This document shows, one piece after another, positions 21,230 through 30,000 of a DNA stretch of 30,000 bases. Under the pieces are notes generated by a model. It saw nothing but the letters and a program-made list of their open reading frames with translations, was not told the DNA's origin and ran no database searches. Numbering within the stretch: position 1 is the stretch's first letter; every line of letters starts with the position of its first letter. Source of the stretch: Adiantum capillus-veneris (taxonomy: Eukaryota; Streptophyta; Polypodiopsida; Polypodiales; Pteridaceae); NCBI GenBank assembly GCA_014529385.2, contig CM043944.1:77544884-77574883 (forward strand). Direction: 5' to 3'. Made by a program: the position numbers and the translations under genes.

Positions 21230-22061
21230 TCTATGGTTGGAACGGAGTTATGGCATGCACATTTTGGTCATTTAAACTTCAACAGCTTGCTCTATTTACA
21301 AAAGCGTGATATGGTTGTTGGTTTGCCCACACTTGGCTCCATTGAGAAGCATGCTTGTGAAGTTTGTATACTTGGCAAAATGCATCGTGCCTCTTTTTCG
21401 AAGGATGGTTCTATTCATGCTACAAAACAATTACAGCTTGTACACAGTGATATATAAGGTCCTGTGAAGACTCCATCTTTTGGAAAGTATGTATATTTTG
21501 GTACCTTCATAGATGATGCTACTCGCCATACTTGGGTTTATCCATTGAAAGCAAAGAATGAAGTTTTTGCATGCTTTAAAAGCTTTGTGACTATGGCTGA
21601 AAATTTCATAGGCAACAAACATATTACTCTTCGCACAGATTGTGGTGGGGAATATATGTCGCATGGGCTTAATGTTTTTCTTCGTGGCAAAGGTATTATG
21701 CATCAATGGACTATGCCATATACACCTCAGCAAAATGGTGTTGCCAAGCATAAGAATCGTACTCTCTTGGAAATGGCATGTTGTATGGTTAAAGGAAAGC
21801 ATCTTCCTGATAAGTTTTGGATGGAAGCGCTCATGTGTGCAAACTATGTTTTGAATAGATGTCCCATTAAAGCTTTGAGAGTTATTACACCTTATGAGGC
21901 TTGGAATGGTCGAAAGCCAATGGTGAGCCATATCTGTGTGTTTGGTTGTTTGGCATATGCTCTTATGCCTTCACAACAACGTCACAAACAACAAGACAAG
22001 GCTATAAAATGTATCTTTGTGGGCTATAGTGCTGAAAGTAAAGGTTATCGTTTGTACCACA
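21230..22061 (+). pseudogene. Element B integrase
   Basis: The GAG pre-integrase/zinc region is present (ELWHAHFGHLNF, then CEVCILGKMHR). The core starts at LVHSDI with the first catalytic Asp, followed at once by a TAA (21455-21457) in the same frame as the rest. It continues with FIDDATRHTWVYPLK, the second Asp in LRTDCGGEYMS, and PQQNGVAKHKNRT, where the catalytic Glu is Lys (AAG, 21746-21748). The C-terminal part runs to VFGCLAYA and CIFVGYSAESKGYRLYH. At about 22060 it is fused directly to RNase H sequence, so the C-terminal end and all of RT are gone. Confidence 0.92.
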
Positions 22062-22406
22062 TCCAGTTGTGAGAATGAGTATAGGGCAACATTCACAGCT
22101 ATGGTGGAGTGTGTATGGCTCAGACCTCTCTTGATGGATCTATGCATAAAGCCACATGAGTCTACAACCATTTTCACTGACAATCAGAGTGCATTGGCAG
22201 TTGCGAGGAATCCAGTGTTTCATGCTTGCACAAAACACATTGAGGCGCATTATCACTATGTCAGAGAGCGTCTACATGCAGGAGATATTGATTTGGCGTA
22301 TGTACCTACACAAGACAATGTGTCAGACTTGTTCACCAAAGCTCTTCCAAGGGAAAAGTTTGAAGCCTTTTGCAAAGCTTTAGGCTTGTTACCATGTGGG
22401 GGCTGA
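22062..22406 (+). pseudogene. Element B RNase H, C-terminal part
   Basis: Begins at SSCENEYRA (with the catalytic Glu), continues through WLRPLLMDL, FTDNQSALAVARNP (catalytic Asp) and HIEAHYHYVRERL to VPTQDNVSDLFTKALPREKF, the normal end of copia pol, and stops with TGA at 22404-22406. The N-terminal part of RNase H with its first Asp, and the RT before it, are missing. The remaining frame is open, so the damage here is the deletion. Confidence 0.92.
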
Positions 22407-22444
22407 TCTGTCACCTCCCTCTACATGTTCACATCATTCACTCC

Positions 22445-22453
22445 AGGGGGGTT
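22445..22453 (+). promoter_or_regulatory. Element B polypurine tract
   Basis: AGGGGGG followed by T residues stands immediately before the 3' LTR, at the usual place for the plus-strand primer. Confidence 0.7.
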
Positions 22454-22758
22454 TTTTACACTCACGTGTCCCTCGGGTAGTTTTGATGTGACCCGTTTCC
22501 CTATACACGGACACTTTTTACTCTAATGCTGGTTAGAGGTTTTTTCCCCGTGTAACCACATATACACACTATACGCATGTGTGGTGGTATGTTGTACTTA
22601 GGGAGACTCGTATCTTTCTCTCATACTCACACTTGAACTCTTCATAACAAAGTGAGGGAGCTTCAAGCTATCAAGCTTCTTGCTATGTGTGTATGTGTGC
22701 ATCTACGAGTGTGTCTGTGCGCGTCTATAGCTTCCCTCACTCCCTTCTTCACCCAACA
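22454..22758 (+). repeat. Element B 3' LTR
   Basis: Matches 7921-8231 from TTACACTCACGTG to CACCCAACA and is followed by the ATCCC target duplication. The GT-rich part is shorter than in the 5' copy. Confidence 0.93.
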
Positions 22759-23740
22759 ATCCCTGTCAAGAAGACTATTAAGGCACACCAAATGGAAACT
22801 CTCTTCATATCACAGATTTTCAAACACCATGGATTTCCAACATCCATCGTGTCAGATAGAGATCCTAGAATGACTAGTAATTTCTAGAAAGGTCTCTTCA
22901 AAAATCTAGGTACAAGATTGAATTTCTCTTCGGCCTATCACCCACAAACGGATGGCCAAAGTGAGATAGCCAATCTTACGATTCTTGATCTACTAAAGAC
23001 CTAAGTTATAGAAGAAGATCATCACTCACAATGGGAAAAGTACTTACCTCTTGTAGAGTATGCGTATAATAATGCTATCCATACTTCTACGAGAAAAGCA
23101 CCTTTTGAAATCATAGAGGGAAGACCTAAAAGTCCCTTGCCACTTAAAGTACATGGGAAGATCTTCGCTGCCGATGAGTATAGCCGTGACCTGCAAGCAT
23201 CTTTTCAAAAGATTAAGGAGGCTATATCCATCTCTCAACTAAGGCAAAAATCTATTGCTGACAAGCACAGAAGGGCCTTAACATTCAAAGAAAATGATTG
23301 CGTCTTATCCTAAGGCTCGATTGAGGCAAACGACGGGCAAAAATCCTATAGGTCATCAAAAGTATTATGCTAAACTAGCAAAAAGATACTATGGTCCTTT
23401 TAAAATTTTGAAGCCAATCAATGAGGTGGCTTATCAACTCAAGTTGCCTAACCATTGGCTCATACACAATGCTTTTCATGTGAGCCTACTCAAGCCCTAC
23501 AAAGGAGAGCCTCCAAATGAACCAATTATTGAAGACCCTCCCGAAATCAAAGATCAAGAAGAGGTACTACAACCCAAAGCTATCCTTTGGCATGAAGACA
23601 AGGTACTATGACATGGTAAGATTATCTGACGGTATCTTATTAAGTTCAAGAATTATCCTTTTGAAGATGCTAGATGGATGCAAAGAATCCAGCTTAAGGA
23701 TAGTACGAACCTTGTCAACGCTTACAATGCTACATTAGAG
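22759..23740 (+). pseudogene. Element A pol, second part: integrase core and chromodomain
   Basis: Resumes the integrase cut at 7920: IPVKKTIKAHQME, then FKHHGFPTSIVSDRDP with the second catalytic Asp and [12 protein letters not shown] with the Glu. Stops follow MTSNF and LLKT. The C-terminal part has [22 protein letters not shown] and the [13 protein letters not shown] block, frame 23294-23611. After a TGA, chromodomain-like sequence follows ([24 protein letters not shown]), changing frame near 23615. A chromodomain at the end of integrase defines plant chromoviruses; it directs insertion toward marked chromatin. The relic is inactive. Confidence 0.9.
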
Positions 23741-24095
23741 TAAGCAAATGTACATGTTTCTTTTAATGATCAATGTTTTGTCTTATAAGACTAATTCTCT
23801 CTTTATTGTGCACAAATTTAAGTAATATGCATACTAAGAATCATGTTTTATATGACGACGTCTCTCAAAAACCATGTAGAATTTGTCTGTCTACTTGGGA
23901 AGATGAAATGGACTAAAGAGCAAACATGCTTGCGGCAACTATATCTCCCAAGCACCAAACAGATTAGTCATCCACCTTGGAATGTCGTAGGGTAAAAAGG
24001 GATCCTCTACCCGCTAAGACAAATTGACTAATGACTATGACTTTATCTCTTTTACCTCATAGTCGAGGACGACCATGATTTCAAGAGAGAGGTAA
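23741..24095 (+). other. Element A 3' untranslated region and polypurine tract
   Basis: No ORF. It includes GTCGAGGACGACCATGATTT near the end, a sequence type often seen just before the 3' LTR of chromoviruses, then the purine tract AAGAGAGAGG (24083-24092) and the LTR start at 24096. Confidence 0.75.
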
Positions 24096-24345
24096 TGTCA
24101 TTAAATATCTAATATTAACCAACCCAAATGATTTTCTCATATTAAACTGATCATTTAATGGGGGATAATAAACGGGAACAAGGGCTAGAATATAGACATG
24201 TGCTTACGGATCTATCTCAACACTGGGCCAATGGTAAAGGGACCCAAATGAGAGATGGTCTCAAAGAGCAAGGTTAACTAATGGAGCTTAAAAGACCTTA
24301 GGGTTAGTTTCATTAAAGACCTCCAATGGTTAGTGTTAAAAGTCC

Positions 24346-24573
24346 TTTGACCTTAAGCAAGCTAGGGTTGAGCTTGAGGTGGGAACCCGACCTAAACTTG
24401 TCTTTGACCTTAAGCAAGCTAGGGATGTGCTTGAGGTGGGAACGCGACCTAAACTTGTTTTTGACCTTAGGCAAGCTAGGGTTGTGCTTGAGGTGGGAAC
24501 TCGAGCTAAACTTGCCTTTGACCTTAGGCAAGCTAGGGCTGAGCTTGAGGTGGGAACTCCACATAAGGTGCTT
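24346..24573. repeat. 57-bp tandem repeat, four copies, in element A 3' LTR
   Basis: Same array as in the 5' LTR, with the same copy number, and only scattered point differences. Equal copy number shows it was present before insertion. Confidence 0.95.
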
Positions 24574-24617
24574 GTCATGCTTGATGACTAAGGTACTTTA
24601 GGTACTTGTCATACTTA

Positions 24618-24801
24618 ATGAGGAAGTTGCTTGAGAAGCTCCCTATGCATGGGGGGTAATATGCTTGAGTCAAAAAGAGACCCTACACACTTAATGAGAA
24701 AGTTGCTTGAGAAGCTTCCTATGCATGGGGGGTAAGATGCTTGAGTCAAAAAGAGACCCTACACACTTAATGAGAAAGTTGCTTGAGAAGCTTCCTATGC
24801 A
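24618..24801. repeat. 76-bp tandem repeat, two full copies and a partial third, in element A 3' LTR
   Basis: Units begin at 24618, 24694 and 24770 (ATGAGRAAGTTGCTTG), the same layout as in the 5' LTR. Confidence 0.95.
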
Positions 24802-24999
24802 TAAAAGTCCCAAAGTTAGGGGAATCTTTGACCTAACCTTCCACTCACCCAAGGGGCACCCTTTTCTAAAAGGGCACATGGGACACATGTCAGACTCTCA
24901 CTAAGCTTAACCACATGGGGTGCTTGAATGATATTGGTTGGGCTAAAGAGGGGTCCAATGAGCTTCTACTTCCATCCAACAAATATCTAGATATTTTCA

Positions 25000-25002
<3 letters not shown>

Positions 25003-25035
<33 letters not shown>
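25003..25035. repeat. (TC)n tract in element A 3' LTR
   Basis: Partner of the tract at 6971-7007. Confidence 0.95.
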
Positions 25036-25036
<1 letters not shown>

Positions 25037-25901
25037 AGGGGTAAGGAGGACACTTGTCAAAAGACTACCCATGTACTTGACTGCATGCTGCATGTGATTG
25101 GCTAGGGGGAGAGGGGTCCAATGAGATTGAAGCATGTGGAAAAGCTACCACTCTCCCAAAGCAATGAGGGGGGGTGCTAGGGGGATATACTCCACACCCA
25201 CACTCATTTGGAAGGGGATTCTCATTTGGTGAAAGTTGAGGAACACCACCTCCTTCTCCAAGCTTGTGAGAAGTGAGAGCCTACATCAACACTCTTGGCT
25301 ATGGAATGCAAATCCAACCAAGAGCCATGCTTCAATTCTTAAGCTTTCCATCTTCTCCATCTCCATTACTATGCTATTATGTATGCTAGCAAGAAGAGTA
25401 ATGATAAGTGAGGAACTATTTCTTTCTCCTATGAAATGTTTCTTCTTCCTCTTCCCTACCCTCATTCCCCGCTAGCTCTCTCCACCTTCGAAGGTGTTTG
25501 AGGCCTTGGGACTGAGGATTGTGATAGTTAATGCTTTCTACAAGTTTATGCTATGCTTGTGATGCATGAAGCTTTCCATCTTCATCGCATCACGTAGGTC
25601 CCAAGGAACACAAAGATTGTATTGTACCAAGTCTCTCTTGATGGGAGAAACTATAATACAAATGCCTATTGGAGGGGGGACCGGCTCCATATGAATCCGG
25701 TCCTCAACTATTGTCATGTTCTCTAGACTCTCTCTCTTGCAAAAGTATTGTTCATGCCAAGTTAACTAAGTATCATGTTTATGTTGCTACCATCAATTAA
25801 GGTCACCCGCTATGCTCACAAAGTAATCTCTCAAAAATGCTTCACCTAATTTCCTAATTCCGCTACTCTCAAAGTTCATAGGCCATTTACATTACATGTC
25901 T

Positions 25902-26208
25902 TTCATGATTTGAGTGTGTGCACACATGCACACACACACACATACAAAGTGACATTGGAAGAACAATCGCAAGTGCTCTCAAATTTGTTGATGTTTTTGT
26001 GTTGTGAAATAGAAGTCAGTTTCATTATAAGAATAACGGCAATGTTTTTTTTGGTCATAACAACGCACGGGTCACGTACTTTTCCCCATTATATTGGCAC
26101 AAAGTTTCAAAGACTGTCGTCAACAAAACGCTGCATCACAAGAAGATTTAGAAATTTTCTCAGGTATGAAAATAGAGTCTTTTTCTCAATGTTTTTCATA
26201 CAATGCAT
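25902..26208. other. Non-coding flank right of element A
   Basis: Contains a short CA-rich stretch (about 25918-25943). The frame 25910-26218 (102 codons) crosses it and encodes nothing recognisable. Confidence 0.45.
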
Positions 26209-26351
26209 AACATCATGAGCTTCTGCTCGAGAGGCACCGCATACCTAGCTAGGTACGATTGGGGCCGGGCCCCCCACTAGGCCAGCGGTCCCTGCCCCCA
26301 ATCGTACCTAGCTATGTATGCGGTGCCTCCCTCACAGAAGCTCATGATGTT
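26209..26351. repeat. 143-nt near-perfect inverted repeat, candidate microRNA precursor or foldback element
   Basis: Arms at 26209-26264 and 26296-26351 pair at 51 of 56 positions: 17 paired bases, a six-base internal mismatch zone, 13 paired, one mismatch, 19 paired, then a 31-base GC-rich loop. Arm length, an internal loop of equal size on both sides and a short terminal loop resemble a plant microRNA precursor. I could not match the arms to a known family. The alternative is a small foldback transposable element, but no target duplication is visible at its ends. TACCTAGCTAGGTA inside the left arm is itself palindromic. Confidence 0.6.
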
Positions 26352-27081
26352 GAGGTAAGTCACAATGTGGGAATTATTGTGAGAATTTGTCCAGAACTCC
26401 TTATGCAGGACACTCCATGCAAAACCTATATAACTAGTATGGGGTGGTAACACGAGGCATAGCTATCAATTACTATTTTTGATAACGATGCCTTTATCTC
26501 CCTCCGAGCAGGGAATAAAGTTGCCAGTAGCAAAATCCGAAGTTTGAATGTTCAAAGGGGCAAAAAAGGATGTAAACCTTTGTCCTCATGCAGAAGACAA
26601 ACAAAGCAGTTGGAGCTATGCTTTTTATTAGATCGTGTCATCAAAGTGCTCTCCCATAGGCCCTCTCCATTGGAGGGCCCTCCAACTATTTGCTCCTATT
26701 TGCTTCCAGTTACCAAAAAGCTTAGGAAGTGGAATCGTTGTTTTAATCATTATAAGCAACGTGGCTACCTTCAATTGAAGGTTGAAAATGAGTCTCTCTT
26801 TTGTTTTTGTTTTGTGGGGGGTTGATTGAAGCACCCTAGAGCCCTTGATAAACTATGAGCACTTATCAAATTTTTGGAAGGCTAGCCCATCATCGTGTGA
26901 AGAAATGCACATGAATCAAGTTGGTCTACCTTATAGTACAACGGCCTGCCGCTTTTCTTGCCAACCCCACAAAGACCTGCCGCCTTCAGCTCTTTGGCTG
27001 CCAGCCCGAGGGCTTCCTGTGATGAAATCTTGGAGTCGTGTGTGCATCTTAGTGTAGAGAGAAGAGGAGAAGGAGCGCACT

Positions 27082-27133
<52 letters not shown>

Positions 27134-27278
27134 TATGCAGAGAGAGCCAAGAAGGCTCTTAAGCTTGAGGCACGCACAGAGGTGATGACCCAAGTAGGCG
27201 AGAATGAGAGATGATAGATTACTACGGATGGGTTTGTTATATACACGTGAGGAGGCAGTTTCAAAGTACGTGTGATTC
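26352..27278. other. Non-coding stretch with one AG microsatellite
   Basis: No supported gene. It holds a small palindromic block at about 26650-26697 related to the inverted repeats at 5311-5665, and (AG)22 at 27087-27130. The long - strand frame at 26882-27616 passes through the microsatellite and lies antisense to the LRR relic, so it is not taken as a gene. Confidence 0.5.
27087..27130. repeat. (AG)22 microsatellite
   Basis: Uninterrupted AG run of 44 bases about 150 bases upstream of the LRR-like reading frame. Confidence 0.97.
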
Positions 27279-28415
27279 ATGGGAATGCGGGCCGTTGTGC
27301 CTACTAGGATGACAACTAGATGGATGATATGGATTAATATCCCCACACTTGGCTCCATCAACATTGCCCATGCCTTTGCTGCATCACAATGCCGCACCGT
27401 CAGCGACTTCCTCTTCTCCACGGTCTTCCGCCAAGGCTCTTCTGTGCAGCGAGTTGATTTGCTCCCCTCTCTCGACTTCCTCCGCGCTGGTGATGAACCC
27501 ACCACTCTCTCCATTTCTGTCATGGATTTGCGCAAACGTGAGGAGCTCAGAGAGCTCGGCAGCTTTGTGCGCTTTCTGTACGGCCTCCCCACCTCCCTAG
27601 GTACTTCTTGCACCACCCAAATCCCTGCTCAACATCGATTTTGACTCACTGGCAGAACTTGCTGCCCTCTGCGACGGCATTGCTTCCCCCCTATGCTCCC
27701 TTACCAACCTTGATTTGGATTTTAGTTTAGAGGATTCCCAGCTTAAGCAAGAAGAAATCACAATGGAAAATGCTCAGCAACAAGAAAGCAAACTAGCAGC
27801 CCAGGATATATAACTGATGGGTGCCCTCCTGAAAATTACCTCGCTTCAATCTGTCTCGCTATTCTCGGGGTCCATCCATTCGGACTCTCTGTACACAGCC
27901 CTCGCTCGCCCCCCATATTGCGCCATGAAAGAGTTGCAAGTTCTTGACCAATCACACTCTTGACCATGTGCATCCGATCCTTAACGTGGGTCTTTCTCAG
28001 AATGCAATTGCGCTTACAAGCCTCCACATTCGGGGCGGTGATTGGAGCAGCTCATCTACTAGCCTCAAGGATGGAGAAAGGCAGCTGGCTACCATGCTTG
28101 AGACCAACACTTCTCTTTCAGCCTTAAAGCTGCAACTTCTCTACCTGCCAGTAAAGGTGATTGAGATGCTCTTTACATCGCTAGAGAAGAACCTTCATCT
28201 CACTCACTTGTCCTTCGAGGACTGTGAGGGACCAGAATGGCCAAGTGAAAGCTCGATCCTTGACAGTTTACGAACCAATGGACGCATTTAGCAGGCTTGA
28301 TCTTAAACACACTCCTCTGGAAACCCAGAGGCAGGCTGCAATCATGGCCCAGCTTGAGAGGAACCAGGAAAATTGGAAGCAGCTGAAGGTAATCAAGTCA
28401 CGCGGAAGCATTTGA
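27279..28415 (+). pseudogene. Leucine-rich-repeat protein relic (ribonuclease-inhibitor-like LRR), frameshifted
   Basis: Four neighbouring frames read as one protein: 27279-27644 (SQCRTVSDFLFSTVF, LRKREELRELGSFVRFLYGL), about 27619-27960 (LCSLTNLDLDFS, LLKITSLQSVSLFSGS, MKELQVLD; TAA at 27811), 27944-28291 (AIALTSLHIRG, TNTSLSALKLQLL, NLHLTHLSFEDC) and 28224-28415 (AFSRLDLKHTPLE, then IMAQLERNQENWKQLKVIKS). The repeated L-x-x-L-x-L spacing with longer helices in between suggests ribonuclease-inhibitor-type LRRs, as in NLRC3-like or ROCO-like proteins; a partner or ligand cannot be inferred. Three frame changes and an internal stop in 1.1 kb, with no obvious intron borders, argue for a pseudogene. 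Missed introns or sequencing errors are possible. The true 5' end may lie at about 27340 rather than the ATG at 27279. Confidence 0.6.
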
Positions 28416-29019
28416 GTGAAGTCAACCACGGTCCGACTCTTTCTCTGTGGCCTTCCTTTCTTTGGTAGTCTGTCCCCCTCTTTTTCCAAAAAATCAGAAA
28501 AGAAGGGAATAACAGCGCCCCCGCCCCCCCCCCCCCCCCCCCCCCCCCGAAACATTTTTTGTGGACCCGGCATTGGAACCTTTTCACACGCATATGAGCA
28601 GGTTAACTCTATATTTGAGAGAAATAATCACACTAAAATCTCATATTATAACTAAAACTTCCATAATTTAAACCTTCTTGCTCAAATTTGAGTCGGCCAT
28701 TTTTCATTTTGAACACTTGAGACTCTTTCTCTCCAGAGAGAGAGAGAGAGAGAGATCAACTTATGCATGTCATCTATATATCATTCCCATTTTATTAGAG
28801 GCTTCAAATCTTTGAAATAATTTGGGATTGTTTTTTATAATGTTGGAATATTATATAGCTTCTTTAATTACATTGAAAGTTTTCTAAATGCTTGACCTAT
28901 TCACACAAAACCCTCCCCTTCTACCCTTGCATAGTGCCAACGAGAGAAGATGCCCATAGCCCAACATATCAACAAAGAGCAGTGATTTTGTGTGTCTCAC
29001 TTGATTGGTGATGTGCACG

Positions 29020-29022
<3 letters not shown>
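28416..29022. other. Non-coding stretch downstream of the LRR relic
   Basis: No gene seen. It holds a run of 25 C (28524-28548), a short AG run at about 28736-28755, and a first, partial echo of the downstream tandem unit (CTTGAGACTCTTTCTCTCC near 28718). Confidence 0.5.
28524..28548. repeat. Homopolymer C25
   Basis: Twenty-five consecutive C residues, preceded by a broken C run from 28518. The length may be inaccurate, since homopolymers are a common sequencing error. Confidence 0.9.
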
Positions 29023-29055
<33 letters not shown>

Positions 29056-29584
29056 AGCCCTTGAGACTCTTTCTCTCCATTGAGATGCACACCAAAAGTA
29101 CTAATAAAATTTATAATTCTCGAGCTTTTTGACTATTTTTACCCGCTTTAATTTTTGCTTATCTAGTTTGAAATTGACCAATCTAGACTCTCAACTATTA
29201 AGCTTAGGCAAACCTTCTCAAAACATTGCTGGCAAGGATCATTTACCATGTTGCATAACTTAAATAAGACACACACATACACGTAAGCACGTGCACATAC
29301 ACACACACACACACATAGGGGGAGAGAGAATGTTTGACATCACCAAAATAAATAATTGAGTGACAAAAACTAGAGAGGGAGAGAGAGAGAGAAGAAGAAG
29401 AAGAAGAAGAAGAAAAGAACATGAAGAAGAAGTACACAAGAGACCTTAAAAATGTAACCAATGAGTTTTGATTCTTGAAAGTGTGTTTAGATGCTTGCTC
29501 ACTTTCTCAAGGAAGGAGGGGGGAGGGATTTTTAATATTGTGGAAACAATCACAATGAACTCAAATGTTAAATTGACCTATGGG

Positions 29585-29630
<46 letters not shown>

Positions 29631-29953
29631 CCAAGCCCTTGAGACTCTTCCTCTCCATTGAGATGCACACCAAAAGTACTAATAAAATTAATTATTTTAG
29701 AGTTTTTTGACTATTTTTACCCGCTTTAATTTCTGCTTATCTGGTTTGAAATTGGCCAATCTAGACTCTCAACAATTAAGCTTAGGCAAACCTTCTCAAA
29801 ACATTGTTGGCAAGGAGTTGTCATGTTGCATAACTTAAATAAAACACACAAACACACACATGCACGTGCGCACGCACGCACGCGGGGGGGAGAGAATGTT
29901 TGACATCACCAAAATAAATAATTGAGTGACAAATACTATCTAATGAGTTCTTG

Positions 29954-29986
<33 letters not shown>

Positions 29987-30000
29987 AGCGAGAGAAGAAG
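29023..30000 (+). repeat. Tandem repeat with 578-bp period, second copy cut by the window end
   Basis: CCAAGCCCTTGAGACTCTT starts at 29053 and again at 29631. Each copy begins with a (TC)n run (29023-29053 and 29587-29627), then shares ATGCACACCAAAAGTACTAA, TTTACCCGCTTTAATTT, TTAAGCTTAGGCAAACCTTC, a CA/CACG-rich stretch, ACATCACCAAAATAAATAAT and a purine-rich end. The first copy ends in a GAA tract (29391-29414). The second still continues at 30000. No coding capacity is seen. It may be a satellite or a segment of an unrecognised element. Confidence 0.88.

Larger units (their letters stand above)
7921..22758 (+). mobile_element. Element B: Ty1/copia LTR retrotransposon, defective, interrupted by element C
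   Basis: Inserted in the integrase gene of element A with target duplication ATCCC at 7916-7920 and 22759-22763. LTRs of 311 and 305 bases flank it, ending in CCAACA, with starts TATTACA and TTTTACA that look like mutated TGTTACA. A tRNA-iMet-type primer site follows the 5' LTR, and a polypurine tract precedes the 3' LTR. Gag, protease, integrase and the end of RNase H are on the + strand in copia order (integrase before RNase H), which sets it apart from gypsy. RT is absent. Element C splits gag at 8760/20031. By eye, the two LTRs differ at nine positions before the GT-rich part. Confidence 0.93.
6063..25896 (+). mobile_element. Element A: Ty3/gypsy chromovirus-type LTR retrotransposon, defective, interrupted by element B
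   Basis: The outermost element of the nest. It starts TGTCATTAAA at 6063 and ends ATTACA at 25896, with the five-base target duplication TGTCT at 6058-6062 and 25897-25901. The left LTR (6063-7168) and right LTR (24096-25896) share about 1.1 kb of near-identical sequence. Internal remnants are the end of RNase H and integrase on the left, and the rest of integrase plus a chromodomain on the right, in correct order on the + strand. A polypurine tract precedes the right LTR. Gag, protease, most of RT and the 3' part of the 5' LTR are deleted. Element B and, inside it, element C occupy 7921-22758. Confidence 0.93.
24096..25896 (+). repeat. Element A 3' LTR, full length (1801 bp)
   Basis: Starts TGTCATTAAA, ends ATTACA and is followed by TGTCT. 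The first 1.1 kb pairs with the left LTR; the last 700 bases (from about 25197) are present only here. That unique part contains the open frame 25236-25475, which I take to be chance. Confidence 0.9.

Noticed and set aside
25236-25475. 79-codon frame in the unique part of element A 3' LTR
   Set aside because: LTR position and lack of any motif; length is within chance expectation.
26882-27616. 244-codon - strand open frame
   Set aside because: It runs through the AG microsatellite, giving a Leu/Ser repeat, and is antisense to the LRR-like coding frames. No domain is recognisable.

Overview
The window looks like repeat-rich nuclear DNA from a land plant. The evidence is plant-type LTR retrotransposons: a Ty3/gypsy chromovirus with a chromodomain, a Ty1/copia element with an initiator-Met-tRNA-type primer site, and a Tat-like Ty3/gypsy element with two RNase H domains. 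The many long AG, GT and TA microsatellites and a ribonuclease-inhibitor-style LRR relic would fit a non-seed plant such as a fern or lycophyte, but that placement is a guess. No intact protein-coding gene can be defended.

The centre (6063-25896) is a three-level nest of LTR retrotransposons. Element A, a + strand chromovirus, spans 6063-25896 with target duplication TGTCT on both sides. Element B, a + strand copia element, spans 7921-22758 and sits inside the integrase gene of A, flanked by ATCCC. Element C, a - strand Tat-like gypsy element, spans 8761-20030 and sits inside the gag gene of B, flanked by ACAG. Removing each insert brings the interrupted codons of its host back together, which gives the order A, then B, then C. 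All three are dead. A has lost the 3' part of its 5' LTR, gag, protease and most of RT. B has lost RT and its catalytic integrase Glu. C keeps all domains but carries many stops and frameshifts.

Element C, read on the - strand from 20030 down, is: 5' LTR (2.3 kb), primer-binding site, an extra ORF upstream of gag, gag, protease, RT, a degenerate RNase H, a second (archaeal-type) RNase H, integrase, polypurine tract, 3' LTR. The extra ORF and double RNase H resemble the Ogre/Tat lineage.

The left flank (1-6062) holds a degenerate tandem duplication with TATA-like boxes (545-1290), an unrecognised 171-codon ORF just downstream (1307-1822), a cluster of very long simple and compound microsatellites, and a small inverted-repeat structure. 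The right flank (25902-30000) holds a near-perfect 143-nt hairpin that could be a microRNA precursor, a frameshifted LRR gene relic (27279-28415), a run of 25 C, and a 578-bp tandem repeat running off the end. All calls are by eye; no database search was possible.
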